This document shows positions 51,801-58,929 of a stretch of 64,000 nucleotides of DNA, piece by piece. The number at the start of each line of letters is the position of its first letter. The first letter of the stretch is position 1. This DNA is from Ottelia alismoides. Lineage: Eukaryota > Streptophyta > Magnoliopsida > Alismatales > Hydrocharitaceae. The position numbers and the translations under genes were made by a program. Under the pieces are notes generated by a model. It ran no database searches, was not told where the DNA came from, and saw only the letters and a program-made list of their open reading frames with translations. The stretch is taken from assembly GCA_037367405.1 (NCBI GenBank), contig JAZKJV010010129.1, positions 761,428 through 825,427 of the forward strand. Direction: 5' to 3'.

Positions 51801-54800
51801 CCGACTATTAGGAGTAGACTTTTTCCCCAAAGATATATGTGACAATGGCCACGATAGAAAATGTCGTGGAGGTGTTGGCATCTGCGAAAGAGATGCATAC
51901 TGTGGCATAGAGCACAGCATCAAGGAGGTCGAATGGATTCGTGGTGCAGCCCACCACGTTTGGGGTGCTGACTACATCAAGGATGGAGCCCCAACAGAGG
52001 TCATTAGGGACATCACATGTCGAACAAGTGGTGATTGGTGATCTTGCATTGCCAAACGAGGAAAGATCGGTAGCGAGGCTTGGCCCACTGGACCCAGCAT
52101 CTCAAATGATGGTGATGCTCCAACACCAACAAGCATGGAGGCGTCAAGAGCTTTAGTAATGGAGTCGCAATCAACAACCATGGTGGCAATGGTCATCAAA
52201 TCTCTCGTGGTGACATCGCTTTCAAGGCCGATTGCTGAAACTTGATAGAGGAGGACGATGGCAATGAAAACAAGGTTGACGGCGTCGAGATTGAGAGGTT
52301 CAATAATAGAGCATCAATCAATGGCCATTGCATTTATTATACTCGCAGTGGATACGTTGGGAGGGGATAAATTCTCTGGAATATGACAGAACGCGGACTC
52401 CTCAGAGAGAGAGAGAAGAAGAGGGGAGAAGTCACATCTATATTTTTGAGGAGCTTTATTTAGAATATGGTATAAGCTATGGGGATTAATCTGAAGTTTA
52501 GCATAACCATCATCTTGATTTTAAGAAGACATATAATCAGTCAAAAAGGACCATCCAAATATAGCTCAGAGAAAGAAATTCAAAGATAAGATGAAAATTT
52601 CAATGTGAAATTATTAAGTAGTAGAACTTCCCCCTCCAGATTCTTTCATTACCATGTAAAGAGCATTTCCTTAACAACTACACATCTGCACTAGCGGCTT
52701 TGATTAAATATATACAATGTTTGGATATCCTAGTAAACTCTTAGCCAATGCACGAAATATCGACGATATATCGATATAGACATGAGACCTATATCAGTAT
52801 CGATATGGAGATATATACTTCTTTTCCGATCCTTCCTTCACAAAGTGTCAATATGAGTGATATTTCGAGGAAATATCGTTGATATATTGTCGAAATTTCG
52901 TATCGACACCATATCGATATGGTGTCAATATCAACACACATTTCCGACCTTACTCATAGCAAGAAAGGTGCTTTTGATAAACATGAACGGATATCCTTTT
53001 TTGTCTCCAAGCTCGAGGGGTCGACGAACTCCGAAACTCAAAGACGATCTTTCCGCCCTCTTTGGTTTGGCAGCTCGATGATAGCAACGGGGACAACCAA
53101 GGAAGGCGCTGATGGGAGTTGGATAGCAATGGTGGAAAATTTTGTGAGAATTTCAGAAACTCCATCCGCGATGTTTCATTGTAGATGATTTATGCTTCTT
53201 ATTTGTCTTCGTGTATGGGAGTTGTAAGTACCATGGAAGCGCATATCGCGATATATCGATGATATATCGGCAATATATCAGTATCGATAGGTGACCGATA
53301 TATCATCGATATGGCTGAATATTTGACCTTGGTATGCTATTTTCTTCATGAAATCGGGTTCGATATCGACGATATGGCGTTGATATGTCGACGATATATC
53401 GTATCGACATAGTACTGATATCGACAGTACTGATATCGATATTGATACCGATATGTCCTTTCATGGTTGTAACTAAAGAATCTTCTTCTTGAATTAATAT
53501 ATCTTCATTTTATACACGTTATTTGGGTGTCATATTGCTCGCATCTTCAGTGTGGTGGAATGTTTATTCCTCGATCAACGCGTCCAACCACCCTTACACT
53601 TGATTGACGGCGGGTCTTTGACTTTTTCTGATGTGAGCGTGAACCCAAGCTAAGACGATTCAACTCGAACTTCGTCAGCCAAGCACGATGGGATCATTGA
53701 ATGCCTTCTACTCTTCTTATCCCTTCCTTGACTCTTTGACTGCATCAAATGGTATCAGATCATGAAAATCGAACGCATCGTGTGGTTTGAGAGGAGGTGA
53801 AGAGATAAGAAGATAAACACTACAAAATAGAGGAAATGAAAGTGGAGGCATACTCCAAAACCGATATTCATGTAATATATCATAACGTGTTCCTCGAAAC
53901 GGCCTATTATCATTCTATATAGGGAGAGATAAATTACAAAATAAATAAGGAAAATAAAAATTGACCCCTGATCAAAACCTTAATTGACTACCAAACCCTA
54001 ATTGACCCATAAAATAACTTTAATTTAACCAAATAAATATGATTGTAAATTGATCTCAAATTATTTGGACTCGATAAATAAAAGAATTAACCCACAACTT
54101 GACACAAAATAACTCTCAATAATTCAATTTGCCCAATCTGTGTTTGCATCAAATTGCCTACTCCCTCAACCTCCTAAAGGAAGTCTACTAAAGTCGACAA
54201 AACAACATACTCTGTTGCTCTGAAACCATGATGCAAAATGCTGATATTAACAAGCAGTTGCGGAACAGTTTACTCCACCTTCATTAATGGGAGAAGAGTA
54301 ATCAAGTTTCATGTTCAAAGGATTGCAGAGAATAGAATGTGTGTACCTCACTGCCGAAACAATTGGTAATTAGCATCTAGCAAAGCAAACAACTTCGGTA
54401 ATGAAATGCAGTGGAGGAATTAAAACGTCAATACCTCACTTTAAGCGCAAGCTTTCTCATGCGTATGCGAACTTGCGTCATTCTAGTAAGCCGTTGCTTA
54501 GTCTTGTGAACAAGAAATTTAGGCCAATATTGCTGCAAAAGTCCAACAACAACAAAAACTCAACTAAATGGACTCGTGAAGTGATCCAAGAGAAGCAGCT
54601 TCTTATGAAAATTACGTGTTATCTAAAGTGATATACCAAATGTGTATCGATGAGTTCCAGAGCCTTCTCGTAGTTTCTTGGAAGTTTAACCCTTTCCCAT
54701 AATTCATTGGGCTTGTGCGCCCTCTCAATAGTCTTCATGTATAAATAGAAGACGCCATCGATGTCGCGGATAGTGGCATAGCGACTGTTGGCGAGGGGGC

Positions 54801-55016
54801 AGGAGCTCCTGTTGCATATGCCAGTGACGTTGTAGGGGTTCCTACAGAAATCCCCCGTGACGATCCTACAGGAAAAATTAATAAAAAAATCATGAAGAAC
54901 ATGAGACGATAAAGAGAGAGAGCACTTGTTTGAAGAAGATGACAGATGGATTACTTGGTCATAAAGCTGCAGTGGTTGTGCCTTATAACCTGCCATATCA
55001 CCTCGTCGTGCTGCAT
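18808..55016 (-). CDS. MAK16: MAK16, 60S ribosomal subunit biogenesis factor (8 exons, 293 residues)
   Basis: MAK16 is a conserved nucleolar protein of early pre-60S particles, needed for large-subunit assembly. The CDS joins, on the minus strand, 55016-54955, 54865-54637, 54532-54435, 33337-33250, 33167-33039, 32943-32832, 19052-18937 and 18855-18808. All seven introns are GT-AG and every phase fits, giving 882 bases ending in TAA. The product starts [18 protein letters not shown] and carries the family's conserved Cys set (C16, C28, C38, C43) in [20 protein letters not shown]. This is the L28e-like domain, about residues 5-120. A highly basic segment (130-160), [20 protein letters not shown], an acidic tract (about 200-225) and a basic tail (KRK at 251-253 and 270-272) follow. 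Length is normal for the family (about 300). The gene looks intact; the oddity is introns of 21,097 and 13,779 bases filled with transposons. The alternative, that these are unrelated fragments, is unlikely given order, phase and lack of gaps. Confidence 0.93.
18937..19052 (-). CDS. MAK16: MAK16 exon 7
   Basis: The acceptor ACATGCAG precedes ATGAAGAGG and the donor is GTTGAG/GTAATA. The single base left by exon 6 joins AT to make Asp240; the exon codes to residue 278. It contains the basic KRKLSEHD and [11 protein letters not shown] motifs seen in plant MAK16 C-termini. Phase agrees with exon 6 across 13.8 kb. Confidence 0.87.
19640..20520 (-). repeat. Duplicated copia RNase H/LTR junction
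   Basis: Two adjacent minus-strand segments (about 19654-19950 and 20010-20520) carry the same RNase H stretch (H-E-A-x-x-I with M-T-T). Each is followed by the same polypurine-like tract (AAGTGGGAGATG or AAGTAGGAGATG), after which LTR sequence begins. This looks like a partial tandem duplication of the element's 3-prime end. Confidence 0.55.
20553..21541. mobile_element. 989-base hAT-like element with CAAGGTT termini
   Basis: The left end CAAGGTTATAAAAATC and the reverse complement of the right end, CAAGGTTTTAAAAATC, form inverted repeats. Flanks are GTCCTACC (20545-20552) and GTCCTATC (21542-21549), an 8-base target duplication with one mismatch, as expected for hAT elements. Subterminal DNA is rich in the words GGTTCAACC and CCGATT. 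No transposase frame is visible, so it is non-autonomous. It split the copia element between RNase H and RT. Confidence 0.72.
24569..26973 (-). mobile_element. Complete non-autonomous copia-type element, copy 1
   Basis: Two LTRs of about 300-310 bases (24569-24878, ending CAATA; 26673-26973, ending TTCAACA) start TGTTGAAAT and share CGGAACCCTACTC-type, GAGCGAGATGAAAC and GGACTAAACATGAG blocks. The primer site, read on the minus strand as TGGTATCGGAGC, abuts the right LTR, and the tract CCCCCTCAAG (a polypurine tract on the minus strand) abuts the left. Flanks CTATT/CTAAT give a 5-base target duplication with one mismatch. The 1.8-kb interior has no gag or pol, contains a T-rich block and a GC-rich block, and resembles the interiors of the two other copies. 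Confidence 0.8.
27851..28485 (+). mobile_element. Internally deleted Ty1/copia element
   Basis: A 143-base 5-prime LTR (27851-27993, TGTAGAAG...CCAACA) is followed directly by TGGTATCAGAGC. The 3-prime LTR (28337-28485) follows a polypurine tract (AAGGGGGG). Only about 340 bases lie between: a short leader, then the end of RNase H (28095-28329) with [30 protein letters not shown] and a closing DIYAPS plus stop. Gag, protease, integrase and RT are gone, probably by one internal deletion. The LTRs are similar but clearly diverged, so the insertion is not recent. Orientation is antisense to MAK16. Confidence 0.82.
28630..29051 (-). mobile_element. hAT-like element, CGATAT-rich, inverted arm X
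   Basis: Read on the minus strand it starts CAAGGCTTGAAATATCGATA and continues for about 400 bases with clear similarity to 29495-29890. It shares the CAAGG-type terminus of the hAT-like elements at 20553 and 33462. The far end is not identified. Confidence 0.5.
29052..29494. other. Spacer between two inverted hAT-like elements
   Basis: It has no CGATAT words. A minus-strand frame across 29246-29050 (for example [20 protein letters not shown]) has ordinary composition and could be a captured exon, but I recognise no family. Confidence 0.3.
29495..30731 (+). mobile_element. hAT-like element(s), CGATAT-rich, inverted arm Y
   Basis: It starts CAAGGTTCAAAATATCGATA and ends CGATATTTGAATCCTTG, both CAAGG-type termini. 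The first 400 bases mirror arm X. A third CGATAT island at 30100-30250 ends ATCAAAACCCTG and may mark a nested or truncated relative. No matching 8-base duplication was found, so the boundaries could belong to different insertions. No transposase was seen. Confidence 0.5.
30950..32257 (-). mobile_element. Copia remnant: 5-prime LTR, primer site and gag
   Basis: The LTR is 32100-32257 (158 bases, TGTAGGAAAA...TTCAACA on the plus strand). It is next to the minus-strand primer site TGGTATCAAAG (32089-32099). Downstream on that strand a decayed gag starts near 31500 (M-x-x-T-P-T-E-S-K) and keeps copia gag hallmarks: [12 protein letters not shown] and then [20 protein letters not shown] with [10 protein letters not shown] near 31085-31260. 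The rest of the element and the 3-prime LTR are missing. It is in MAK16 sense orientation. Confidence 0.75.
32832..32943 (-). CDS. MAK16: MAK16 exon 6
   Basis: The acceptor TTTGAAG precedes GAGCCTGAG and the donor is CTATG/GTAAGA. It codes residues 203-239 plus one base, including [20 protein letters not shown], the acidic tract typical of MAK16. Its donor opens the 13.8-kb intron 6. Confidence 0.92.
33039..33167 (-). CDS. MAK16: MAK16 exon 5
   Basis: The acceptor TTGCAG precedes AGCATTG and the donor is GAGGAA/GTAAGC. It codes residues 160-202 with the hallmark [20 protein letters not shown] and an EMEEMQ stretch that leads into the acidic region. It lies 82 bases after exon 4. Confidence 0.93.
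33250..33337 (-). CDS. MAK16: MAK16 exon 4
   Basis: The acceptor GGTTGCAG precedes AGAGAAG and the donor is GACAAG/GTGGGT. It completes Arg130 and codes up to residue 159, [20 protein letters not shown] and then [10 protein letters not shown], the strongly basic middle of MAK16 and likely a nuclear or nucleolar targeting and RNA-contact segment. The split codon AG+A matches exon 3 despite 21 kb between them. Confidence 0.92.
33462..33642. mobile_element. 181-base hAT-like MITE in intron 3
   Basis: The left end CAAGGCCCTAAATGCCGG and the right end, in reverse complement, CATGGCCTCAAATATCG are inverted. Flanks ATTGAGAA (33454-33461) and ATTGCGAA (33643-33650) are an 8-base duplication with one mismatch. 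The body repeats the word TTTCAGTCATTTCAG. It lies only 125 bases upstream of the exon 4 splice acceptor. Confidence 0.65.
34208..34851 (-). mobile_element. 5-prime truncated LINE tail
   Basis: On the minus strand it encodes a decayed zinc-binding end of a LINE ORF2 (an [10 protein letters not shown] pattern) and runs to an A-rich end, seen as T-rich DNA near 34230-34244. It is bracketed by CATAAGAATCCAACCTTA (34190-34207) and CATAAGAATTCAACCTTA (34852-34869), an 18-base duplication with one mismatch. About 30 bases lie between the T-run and the left duplication. Confidence 0.65.
34499..34843. repeat. 172-base tandem duplication inside the LINE tail
   Basis: The block from CAATCAATGCCACGTGCTAG to AATACTAGCTAAAT occurs twice, offset by about 172 bases, with a few mismatches. 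A smaller two-copy tandem (CACAATAACGAYGTAATG) lies just outside at 34995-35040. Confidence 0.65.
35619..36208 (-). other. Two unidentified coding-like segments
   Basis: Minus-strand frames at 36195-35963 (after an ATTCTAG acceptor-like site; contains [20 protein letters not shown]) and 35861-35619 (contains [15 protein letters not shown]) have protein-like, non-repetitive composition that stands out within the intron. I do not recognise a family. They could be exons of a captured gene fragment or chance frames. Confidence 0.25.
36709..39585 (-). mobile_element. Non-autonomous copia-type element, copy 2
   Basis: The left LTR 36709-37024 (TGTTAGAAAATA...CCAACA) is followed by the tract CTCCCCCTCAAGC. 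The right LTR starts at 39335 beside the minus-strand primer site TGGTATCAGAGC (39323-39334) and breaks off near 39585, losing its last ~65 bases. Its interior of 2.3 kb lacks gag and pol, and has a T-rich block (37.92-38.34 kb) and a GC-rich block (38.4-39.05 kb). The 37.05-37.27 kb part is closely similar to 49.35-49.56 kb of copy 3. It is in MAK16 sense orientation. Confidence 0.78.
39586..40410. other. Unassigned intron DNA
   Basis: There is no gene or clear element. A GGCCC-rich patch at 40215-40340 begins GAGATGAGCATG, and a related patch at 43855-44070 ends ATAATGCTCATCCCC. They may be the two ends of an old hAT-like element, but the flanks do not match. Confidence 0.3.
40411..41775. 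repeat. 695-base tandem duplication
   Basis: The unit starting CCCACTTACTTTGTTTACTT at 40411 recurs at 41106 and runs to about 41775 with high similarity and small indels. Each copy contains a purine-rich GAGGAGG stretch and ATCACATAATATGAAAT-type AT-rich DNA. The minus-strand frames (40790-40578, 41481-41257) are copies of one another and start MRHRPHPLA; they are proline/serine-rich without a domain. Confidence 0.75.
41820..43834. mobile_element. Candidate hAT-like element with GACTAGTCGG words
   Basis: The left end TATAGTTTTAAAAGTCG and the right end in reverse complement GAAGGTTGCAAAAGTTGG are imperfect inverted repeats. Flanks GGTTGGCT (41812-41819) and AGTTAGCT (43835-43842) match at 6 of 8. 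Subterminal words built from GACTAG and CCGACT cluster at 41.84-41.9, 42.07-42.22, 43.58-43.68 and 43.75-43.83 kb. A GC-rich patch at 42.3-42.5 kb resembles a 5-prime exon, but no transposase follows. Confidence 0.42.
44206..48513 (+). mobile_element. L1-type LINE, 5-prime truncated, split by another LINE
   Basis: The copy encodes the ORF2 region from just after the endonuclease to the C-terminus, with frameshifts near 44.51, 46.80, 47.45 and 47.8 kb and stops at 47251 and about 48079. Landmarks in order are [74 protein letters not shown], the catalytic YADDT (about 46940) and a zinc-finger-like CDRCEDG...H-I-F-F-S-C end (48120-48190). It ends in A8 (48507-48514). Flanks AGAGGAGATGAGAAG (44191-44205) and AGAGGGGATGAGAAG (48514-48528) are a 15-base target duplication with one mismatch. 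It is antisense to MAK16. Confidence 0.85.
45061..46569 (-). mobile_element. Second LINE inserted inside the first, opposite strand
   Basis: On the minus strand it runs from just after the RT YADD region ([11 protein letters not shown]) through [20 protein letters not shown] and [12 protein letters not shown] to a zinc-finger-like [19 protein letters not shown] and [10 protein letters not shown]. It finishes in T6 on the plus strand (45061-45066), the reverse of an A tail. The 11-base CTCGGAGATCT sits at both borders (45050-45060 and 46570-46580), so 5-prime truncation, tail and duplication are all visible. Sequence similarity shows that it belongs to the same broad clade as its host LINE. 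Confidence 0.88.
48545..48890. repeat. Dispersed repeat R2, copy A
   Basis: It matches 53830-54165 in direct orientation over about 340 bases, including GCACTCCAAAACCAATATTC-type, TATATAGGGAGAG and TGTGTTTGCATCAA blocks. The TGCATCA end followed by CCCCTC resembles an LTR end with a polypurine tract on the minus strand. Confidence 0.5.
48998..51528 (-). mobile_element. Non-autonomous copia-type element, copy 3
   Basis: The left LTR 48998-49301 (TGTTGGAAAACAAG...CCAACA) and the right LTR 51247-51528 share the CCTACTCCCTAAGGAG block. The primer site TGGTATCAGAGC (minus strand, 51235-51246) abuts the right LTR. The interior of about 1.95 kb lacks gag and pol and matches copy 2 at its 3-prime end; it has a T-rich block (49.98-50.25 kb) and a GC-rich block (50.28-50.95 kb). 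Flanks GAACT/AAACC agree at only three of five bases. It is in MAK16 sense orientation. Confidence 0.78.
51529..52739. other. Unassigned intron DNA
   Basis: Frames of up to 99 codons (51742-52041) occur but lack domains and are not conserved motifs. A GC-moderate patch at 51.8-52.3 kb may derive from a transposon. A short GA run lies at 52406-52416. Confidence 0.3.
52740..53470. repeat. CGATAT-rich repeat cluster
   Basis: Three islands (52745-52960, 53232-53331, 53360-53460) are saturated with ATCGATAT, CGATATATCG and related palindromic words, like those at 28.9-30.7 kb. The middle island ends ATTTGACCTTG, a CAAGG-type terminus in reverse, and begins CATGGAAGCGCATATCG. Between the islands a frame of 89 codons (52919-53188) has no recognised domain. 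Confidence 0.5.
53750..53761 (+). promoter_or_regulatory. Possible copia primer-binding site
   Basis: TGGTATCAGATC follows TGCATCA with a two-base gap, as if an LTR ended at 53747. No matching LTR copy or gag was found downstream, so this is a weak call. Confidence 0.35.
53830..54165. repeat. Dispersed repeat R2, copy B
   Basis: It matches 48545-48890 in direct orientation. At 54208-54226 the minus strand has a primer-like ATGGTTTCAGAGC, which hints that the repeat is part of a minus-strand LTR element whose boundaries are lost. Confidence 0.5.
54435..54532 (-). CDS. MAK16: MAK16 exon 3
   Basis: The acceptor TTTTGCAG precedes CAATATTGG and the donor is GTGAG/GTATTG. It codes residues 98-129 and two bases of Arg130, with the family sequence [19 protein letters not shown] followed by a basic helix. 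Its donor opens the 21-kb intron 3. Confidence 0.9.
54637..54865 (-). CDS. MAK16: MAK16 exon 2
   Basis: The acceptor CCTGTAG precedes GATCGTC and the donor is CATTTG/GTATAT. It codes residues 21-97, including the cysteine-rich [20 protein letters not shown] segment and [20 protein letters not shown], the most conserved part of the L28e-like domain. Confidence 0.93.
54955..55016 (-). CDS. MAK16: MAK16 exon 1
   Basis: It encodes residues 1-20 plus two bases of codon 21. The start is the first ATG on this strand for at least 270 bases upstream, and the peptide begins with the family's invariant M-Q-x-D-E-V-I-W. The donor is AA/GTAATC; the 89-base intron 1 follows. Confidence 0.92.
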
Positions 55017-55320
55017 CGGACGTCACACCGAGTGCAGAGAGAAACTTGCGAGGTGATTGGGGGAGTATCGACACCGGAGCTGCCGTCGACGCGGAAGTGA
55101 AGGTGAAGGTGGTTTGAGATGTCACGGGCGGAGAGGGGGGAGCTGATGGAGAGGGATAAGGTCAGGGAAGGCAATGGTGACGGGAGGAAGAAGGTACGGG
55201 GGCGGCAGTGCCCCGGGGTTGAAGGGGTCTTAGGGCCGGCGATTTTTGCGTCTCGAACGTCCGAGCAAAAGATAAAAAACCTTTTTTTTTTAATATTACC
55301 ATATGTTTTTATCTATATAT
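55017..55320 (-). promoter_or_regulatory. MAK16 5-prime UTR and core promoter region
   Basis: Upstream of the start codon is a GC-rich stretch (55017-55260) without any ATG on the minus strand, fitting an untranslated leader. A TATATAGAT sequence at 55312-55320, about 300 bases from the ATG, is a candidate TATA box. The extent of the leader is inferred. Confidence 0.4.
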
Positions 55321-55953
55321 CTCTTTTTTGTGTCATTCCAATCTATTGAAAACTGAGACTCATAAACTCACCCTCCATCTAGAAAAAGTTGATTACATCA
55401 ATTTTTAGATCATTAAAATTACTTGTTTAATATCAAGTTTATAGGAGACTATGTTTCTGATTAAATTCGAATGACATATTTGATGATATATAAATGAATA
55501 TATATTATGATATTTTTTCAAAAAATAAAAAAATAAACATCTCCATTTTTCAAAGTAAAAATACAATTTCCTTCCTTACGTGTCAAACGTAGTGTGAGCA
55601 TTGAGCCAAGTTTCGGGCAGAGTAGGGGTGCGCATGATTAGTCGGTTATATGAGTATATCCGCATCGACTCATACGGCGTCACCCAAACTCATGTATATC
55701 AACAGAGCATTTTGAAATGAGGATGCCCGATAATATTTGAATTATTGTTATGACACTCTGATTTAATCATTATTGGGTACACGTGGACAACCCTGAAGCT
55801 CGACCTATACCTAACCTTGTGTTGCCCCTTCTTCTAGCACCTCCAACTTGATAGAGCGGTAACCATTCAATAACGATACAAATAGTTACATATGGATACA
55901 AATATATGTGTTATCATATATTTATTCATTTTTAAATACAATACATGTGTGGA
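55321..55953. other. Intergenic DNA upstream of MAK16
   Basis: It is AT-rich without a gene. A TAGGGGTGCGCATG sequence at 55625 resembles an hAT terminus, but no partner with matching flanks was found. Confidence 0.35.
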
Positions 55954-56740
55954 TAGGGATGTCACTATGGGTATATCCGTTGGGTACCTGATCCGAACAT
56001 GATTCATTTAATGACCATAAACATGTCCCATTTAATTTTACATGTGTTTGGGTTTGAAAATTACTGCCTGTACTGGTATGGGTTCGGGATTTCCTTCTGT
56101 GTACCTGAATCCAAACCCAACACAAATCCAAATACATATATATACATATATGCATGTACATAATACACATGTCTACATACATTACATGTACATATACATA
56201 TCCATATACAACTGTGTGTACATACGTGAGTGTTTATCTGTTTCACGTTATTTAAGATAGTCGAACATGCCTTTTTGTATCTCTAACATATATATGTTTT
56301 TAATCCAATAGAGATAAACTATCCAATTACAATAATATTCTCTATGCATGTGTTGCATATATTTGACGTTCCCACGTGAACTTGGCACGTTATGTGTTAC
56401 CCATGCCAAATGTCAACATATTGTGCATCTTCGGTATTTTCATTCAATGTATATATCCGACATCCTTAAACAATTTACACATTTAATAGGTTTATAATTG
56501 ACTATATATTAGATGTGTGTGCAAAGTTTTATGTATGACTTTCTTCTCTGATCCTATTGTGAGAATATAATGTATTAATTGTTAGTTTAGGATTTGTAGA
56601 TGTGTGGATACCCGCTGGATACGTGGATATACGATAGGTATATGAGTATCTGCTTAGAACTACTTGTTTAATATGTGGGTGGATTTGTGAAAACAATAAT
56701 ACCCACCCCGCACTCAAGTCTCGACCCGTTGACATCCTTA
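55954..56740. mobile_element. 787-base hAT-like element with TAGGGATGTCA terminus
   Basis: The left end TAGGGATGTCACTATGGGTA and the right end in reverse complement TAAGGATGTCAACGGGTCG are inverted repeats of a common plant hAT type. Flanks TGTGTGGA (55946-55953) and GATGTGGA (56741-56748) share six of eight bases. Subterminal words are GGGTAC, GGTTCGGG and GGATAC. A TACATATA-rich core at 56.13-56.23 kb is near-microsatellite. No transposase is present. Confidence 0.58.
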
Positions 56741-57454
56741 GATGTGGACATAGACATGTCATTAAAAGTAGAACATATGTAGAATGTATACAAAACATAT
56801 AAGGATAATTTCGAAATAATCTATGGCTTAGCTCGAATATGTATGTATTGGAAAGATTACATATGACACGACAGTCGTTGATGCCTCTACCTCTTTGAGC
56901 GATGCCCCTTCTTTTAGTCATTGATGCATCCTTCGAACAACCTCTGATACCTCTCATTTTGAGCAATCGTTGGCATTAGATGCGGATAAACAAATTAGTT
57001 CATGTAAATCCTAATCGAGGTTGCATTATCGTCCAGGTATTTCAATGTATGCTCATATAATGTGCTAATAGGGTATTTTGGTTAATTATTCCGTGAATAC
57101 AACATTCGAAATATGTTCGTCCAACACAAAAAATCGCATGATCTGTTGGTTTGAACATATTACATGAAATTGCAACGTACATTATTCAAATATTATAAGT
57201 ACCTATTAGAATCAGGAAGACGGAGATTTATGAATATGTGACTTATCATCTTAATATTCTAATTTCAACTTGAATTCATGAATAAATGCTTAGAAAAGAA
57301 ACCCTAAATAAAGAAATCAATAAAAGTCAATTGTCAATAGAAATGAACTAATTATACATAATTAGCCTGTCTAAATTTCCACGAAATGTTTGAGAATAAA
57401 AACTATAAAGTAAGGAGTCAAATCTTGTATATATTCACATGTATATTGTTAGTC
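56741..57454. other. Intergenic DNA with a diverged direct repeat
   Basis: No gene is seen. The part from about 57210 to 57390 resembles 57790-57960 in direct orientation (GACTTATCATCTTAATAT and CAATAGAAATGAACTAAT blocks), so the piece between them may be an insertion. Confidence 0.35.
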
Positions 57455-57781
57455 ATGTGAGCGCGAGACAAATCTTCCTACAATAAAATATTGTTGTAAT
57501 CTTTGATATATCAATAAAGGTGTTTATTTATTTCACTCTTGTGTGAGATTAAACAAATGAATGCACTTACAAGGTCCCTTAGTACAATTAAGGTTATGTA
57601 CCATGGCTATCTTAATAATCATATAGTTGTTGATTCAATGGTTGAATCATAGAGGCCGGTGCTTGGATGATATCTAAAGAGTTAGATTGAGGACTCATCG
57701 AGCATCGTCAAATGATTGTTAAGAAAGGATCTCCAATCTAAGAATGAGAAGTCAATATTTCTCTAAAGGTTAATACCTGAC
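57455..57781 (+). repeat. Inverted fragment of the 4-kb LTR family
   Basis: The reverse complement of 57590-57781 matches 6290-6515, including CTAACTCTTTAGATAT and CCATTGAATCAACA-type blocks. The sequence starts TGTGAGCGCGAG at 57455, a possible LTR start. Its inner end at 57781 corresponds to almost the point where LTR copy 2 stops at 8118. Confidence 0.6.
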
Positions 57782-58929
57782 TGATGAATCTGTGATTCAT
57801 CATCTTAATATATGATTCTTAGCTTAAATCTCTGAACACATTGCATAATAAAAATCTCCAAATTCAGTAAATTAACAAAATACAACTGTTAATAGAAATA
57901 GACTAATAATATATTTATCTTGTAAATAAGTCTACTAAATAATTCAAACTAAAAGAAATAAATAATAAGTGTTGAAAATTAATTGTAAATAATCCCCTAT
58001 AAATATACAAACTTTCCTGATTATTAATAAATTCATACCGACTCTTTTTTATTAGATTCTTTTTCTAACTTGTATTTAAAATGTATATAAAAATAAAAAA
58101 TACAAAAATTCTCACATTACATAAATACTTTGAGATCTTGAATAAAAAAAGCCGTAAAGTCTAATTTATGGGCAAAATTCCATCTCTGTATAAATTCCAA
58201 ATTTAGCAAACTCATTTTTAAAGTTCGAGTTATAAAATTATCTATCCAATGAAAGTGATTTCTTTAAAATTGGAGATTGTTTGCAAAATGTTGAGTTTGA
58301 TGCCTATTTGTATACGTTATGTTCTAACTTGACATTAACATTTTATGTACAAGTTTAACTCATTTTTATTTATCCTTCTTTTACTAATTTATTATTGTAT
58401 ATTTTAATCAAATACATAATTATAAAAAATATAATTTACCATTGAAAATAATTCGTAATGACTTTGTATAATGTAAATATTGATCTTTCCTCTTTTTTTA
58501 TATTGTGTTTTCTTAGTTATCAAAAATCCAAAAAATGTATTTGTGTTTATTTTATTTCTAGTTTTTTATTTTTTTTATTTTGTGAATATTTTTTAATAAA
58601 AAATGTAAAAAAATAAAAAAAATCATAAAACTTTGTTTTGTACATATTGTGTTGACATTGTATTTTTCCCATTTTTTTATTCTTTCTCTATTTTATTATT
58701 ATTTAGCAGTCTCTTTTTTATTTCACTTTTCTCTCTCTTTTTTCCACGAACTTCCATTCTCTACACCTCCACTACTTCTTTCCAACTTCCACCCCACCTC
58801 TTTTGTAACTTCCATTCTTCCTCTTTCCTTCTTAATTCATTGTCCCTCCTCCATTTTTACTTTATCTGCCATTTCCTAAACAGTAAATGAAAGAACTCCA
58901 GCCCCTCCGAAGCTCAGAGGTGACAGCTC
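57782..58929. other. AT-rich intergenic DNA
   Basis: There is no recognisable gene. The first 60 bases resemble 9772-9835. The CT-rich tail at 58640-58880 is open in several frames because of composition and leads into the exon-like fragment. Confidence 0.35.

Larger units (their letters stand above)
33338..54434 (-). other. MAK16 intron 3, 21,097 bases, transposon-filled
   Basis: It is bounded by a GTATTG donor and a TTGCAG acceptor. It contains a MITE, two LINE insertions plus a third nested one, two non-autonomous copia-type elements, a 695-base tandem duplication, CGATAT-rich DNA and at least one larger hAT-like candidate. Stretches without a confident call include 33.65-34.19, 34.87-35.6, 36.2-36.7, 39.6-40.4 and 51.53-52.74 kb. 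Confidence 0.85.

Noticed and set aside
54619..55125. Single-exon 168-residue reading containing the MAK16 N-terminal domain
   Set aside because: It reads through intron 1 and the leader from a GTG and then past the exon 2 donor. The true start MQHDEVIW at 55016 is joined through two GT-AG introns.
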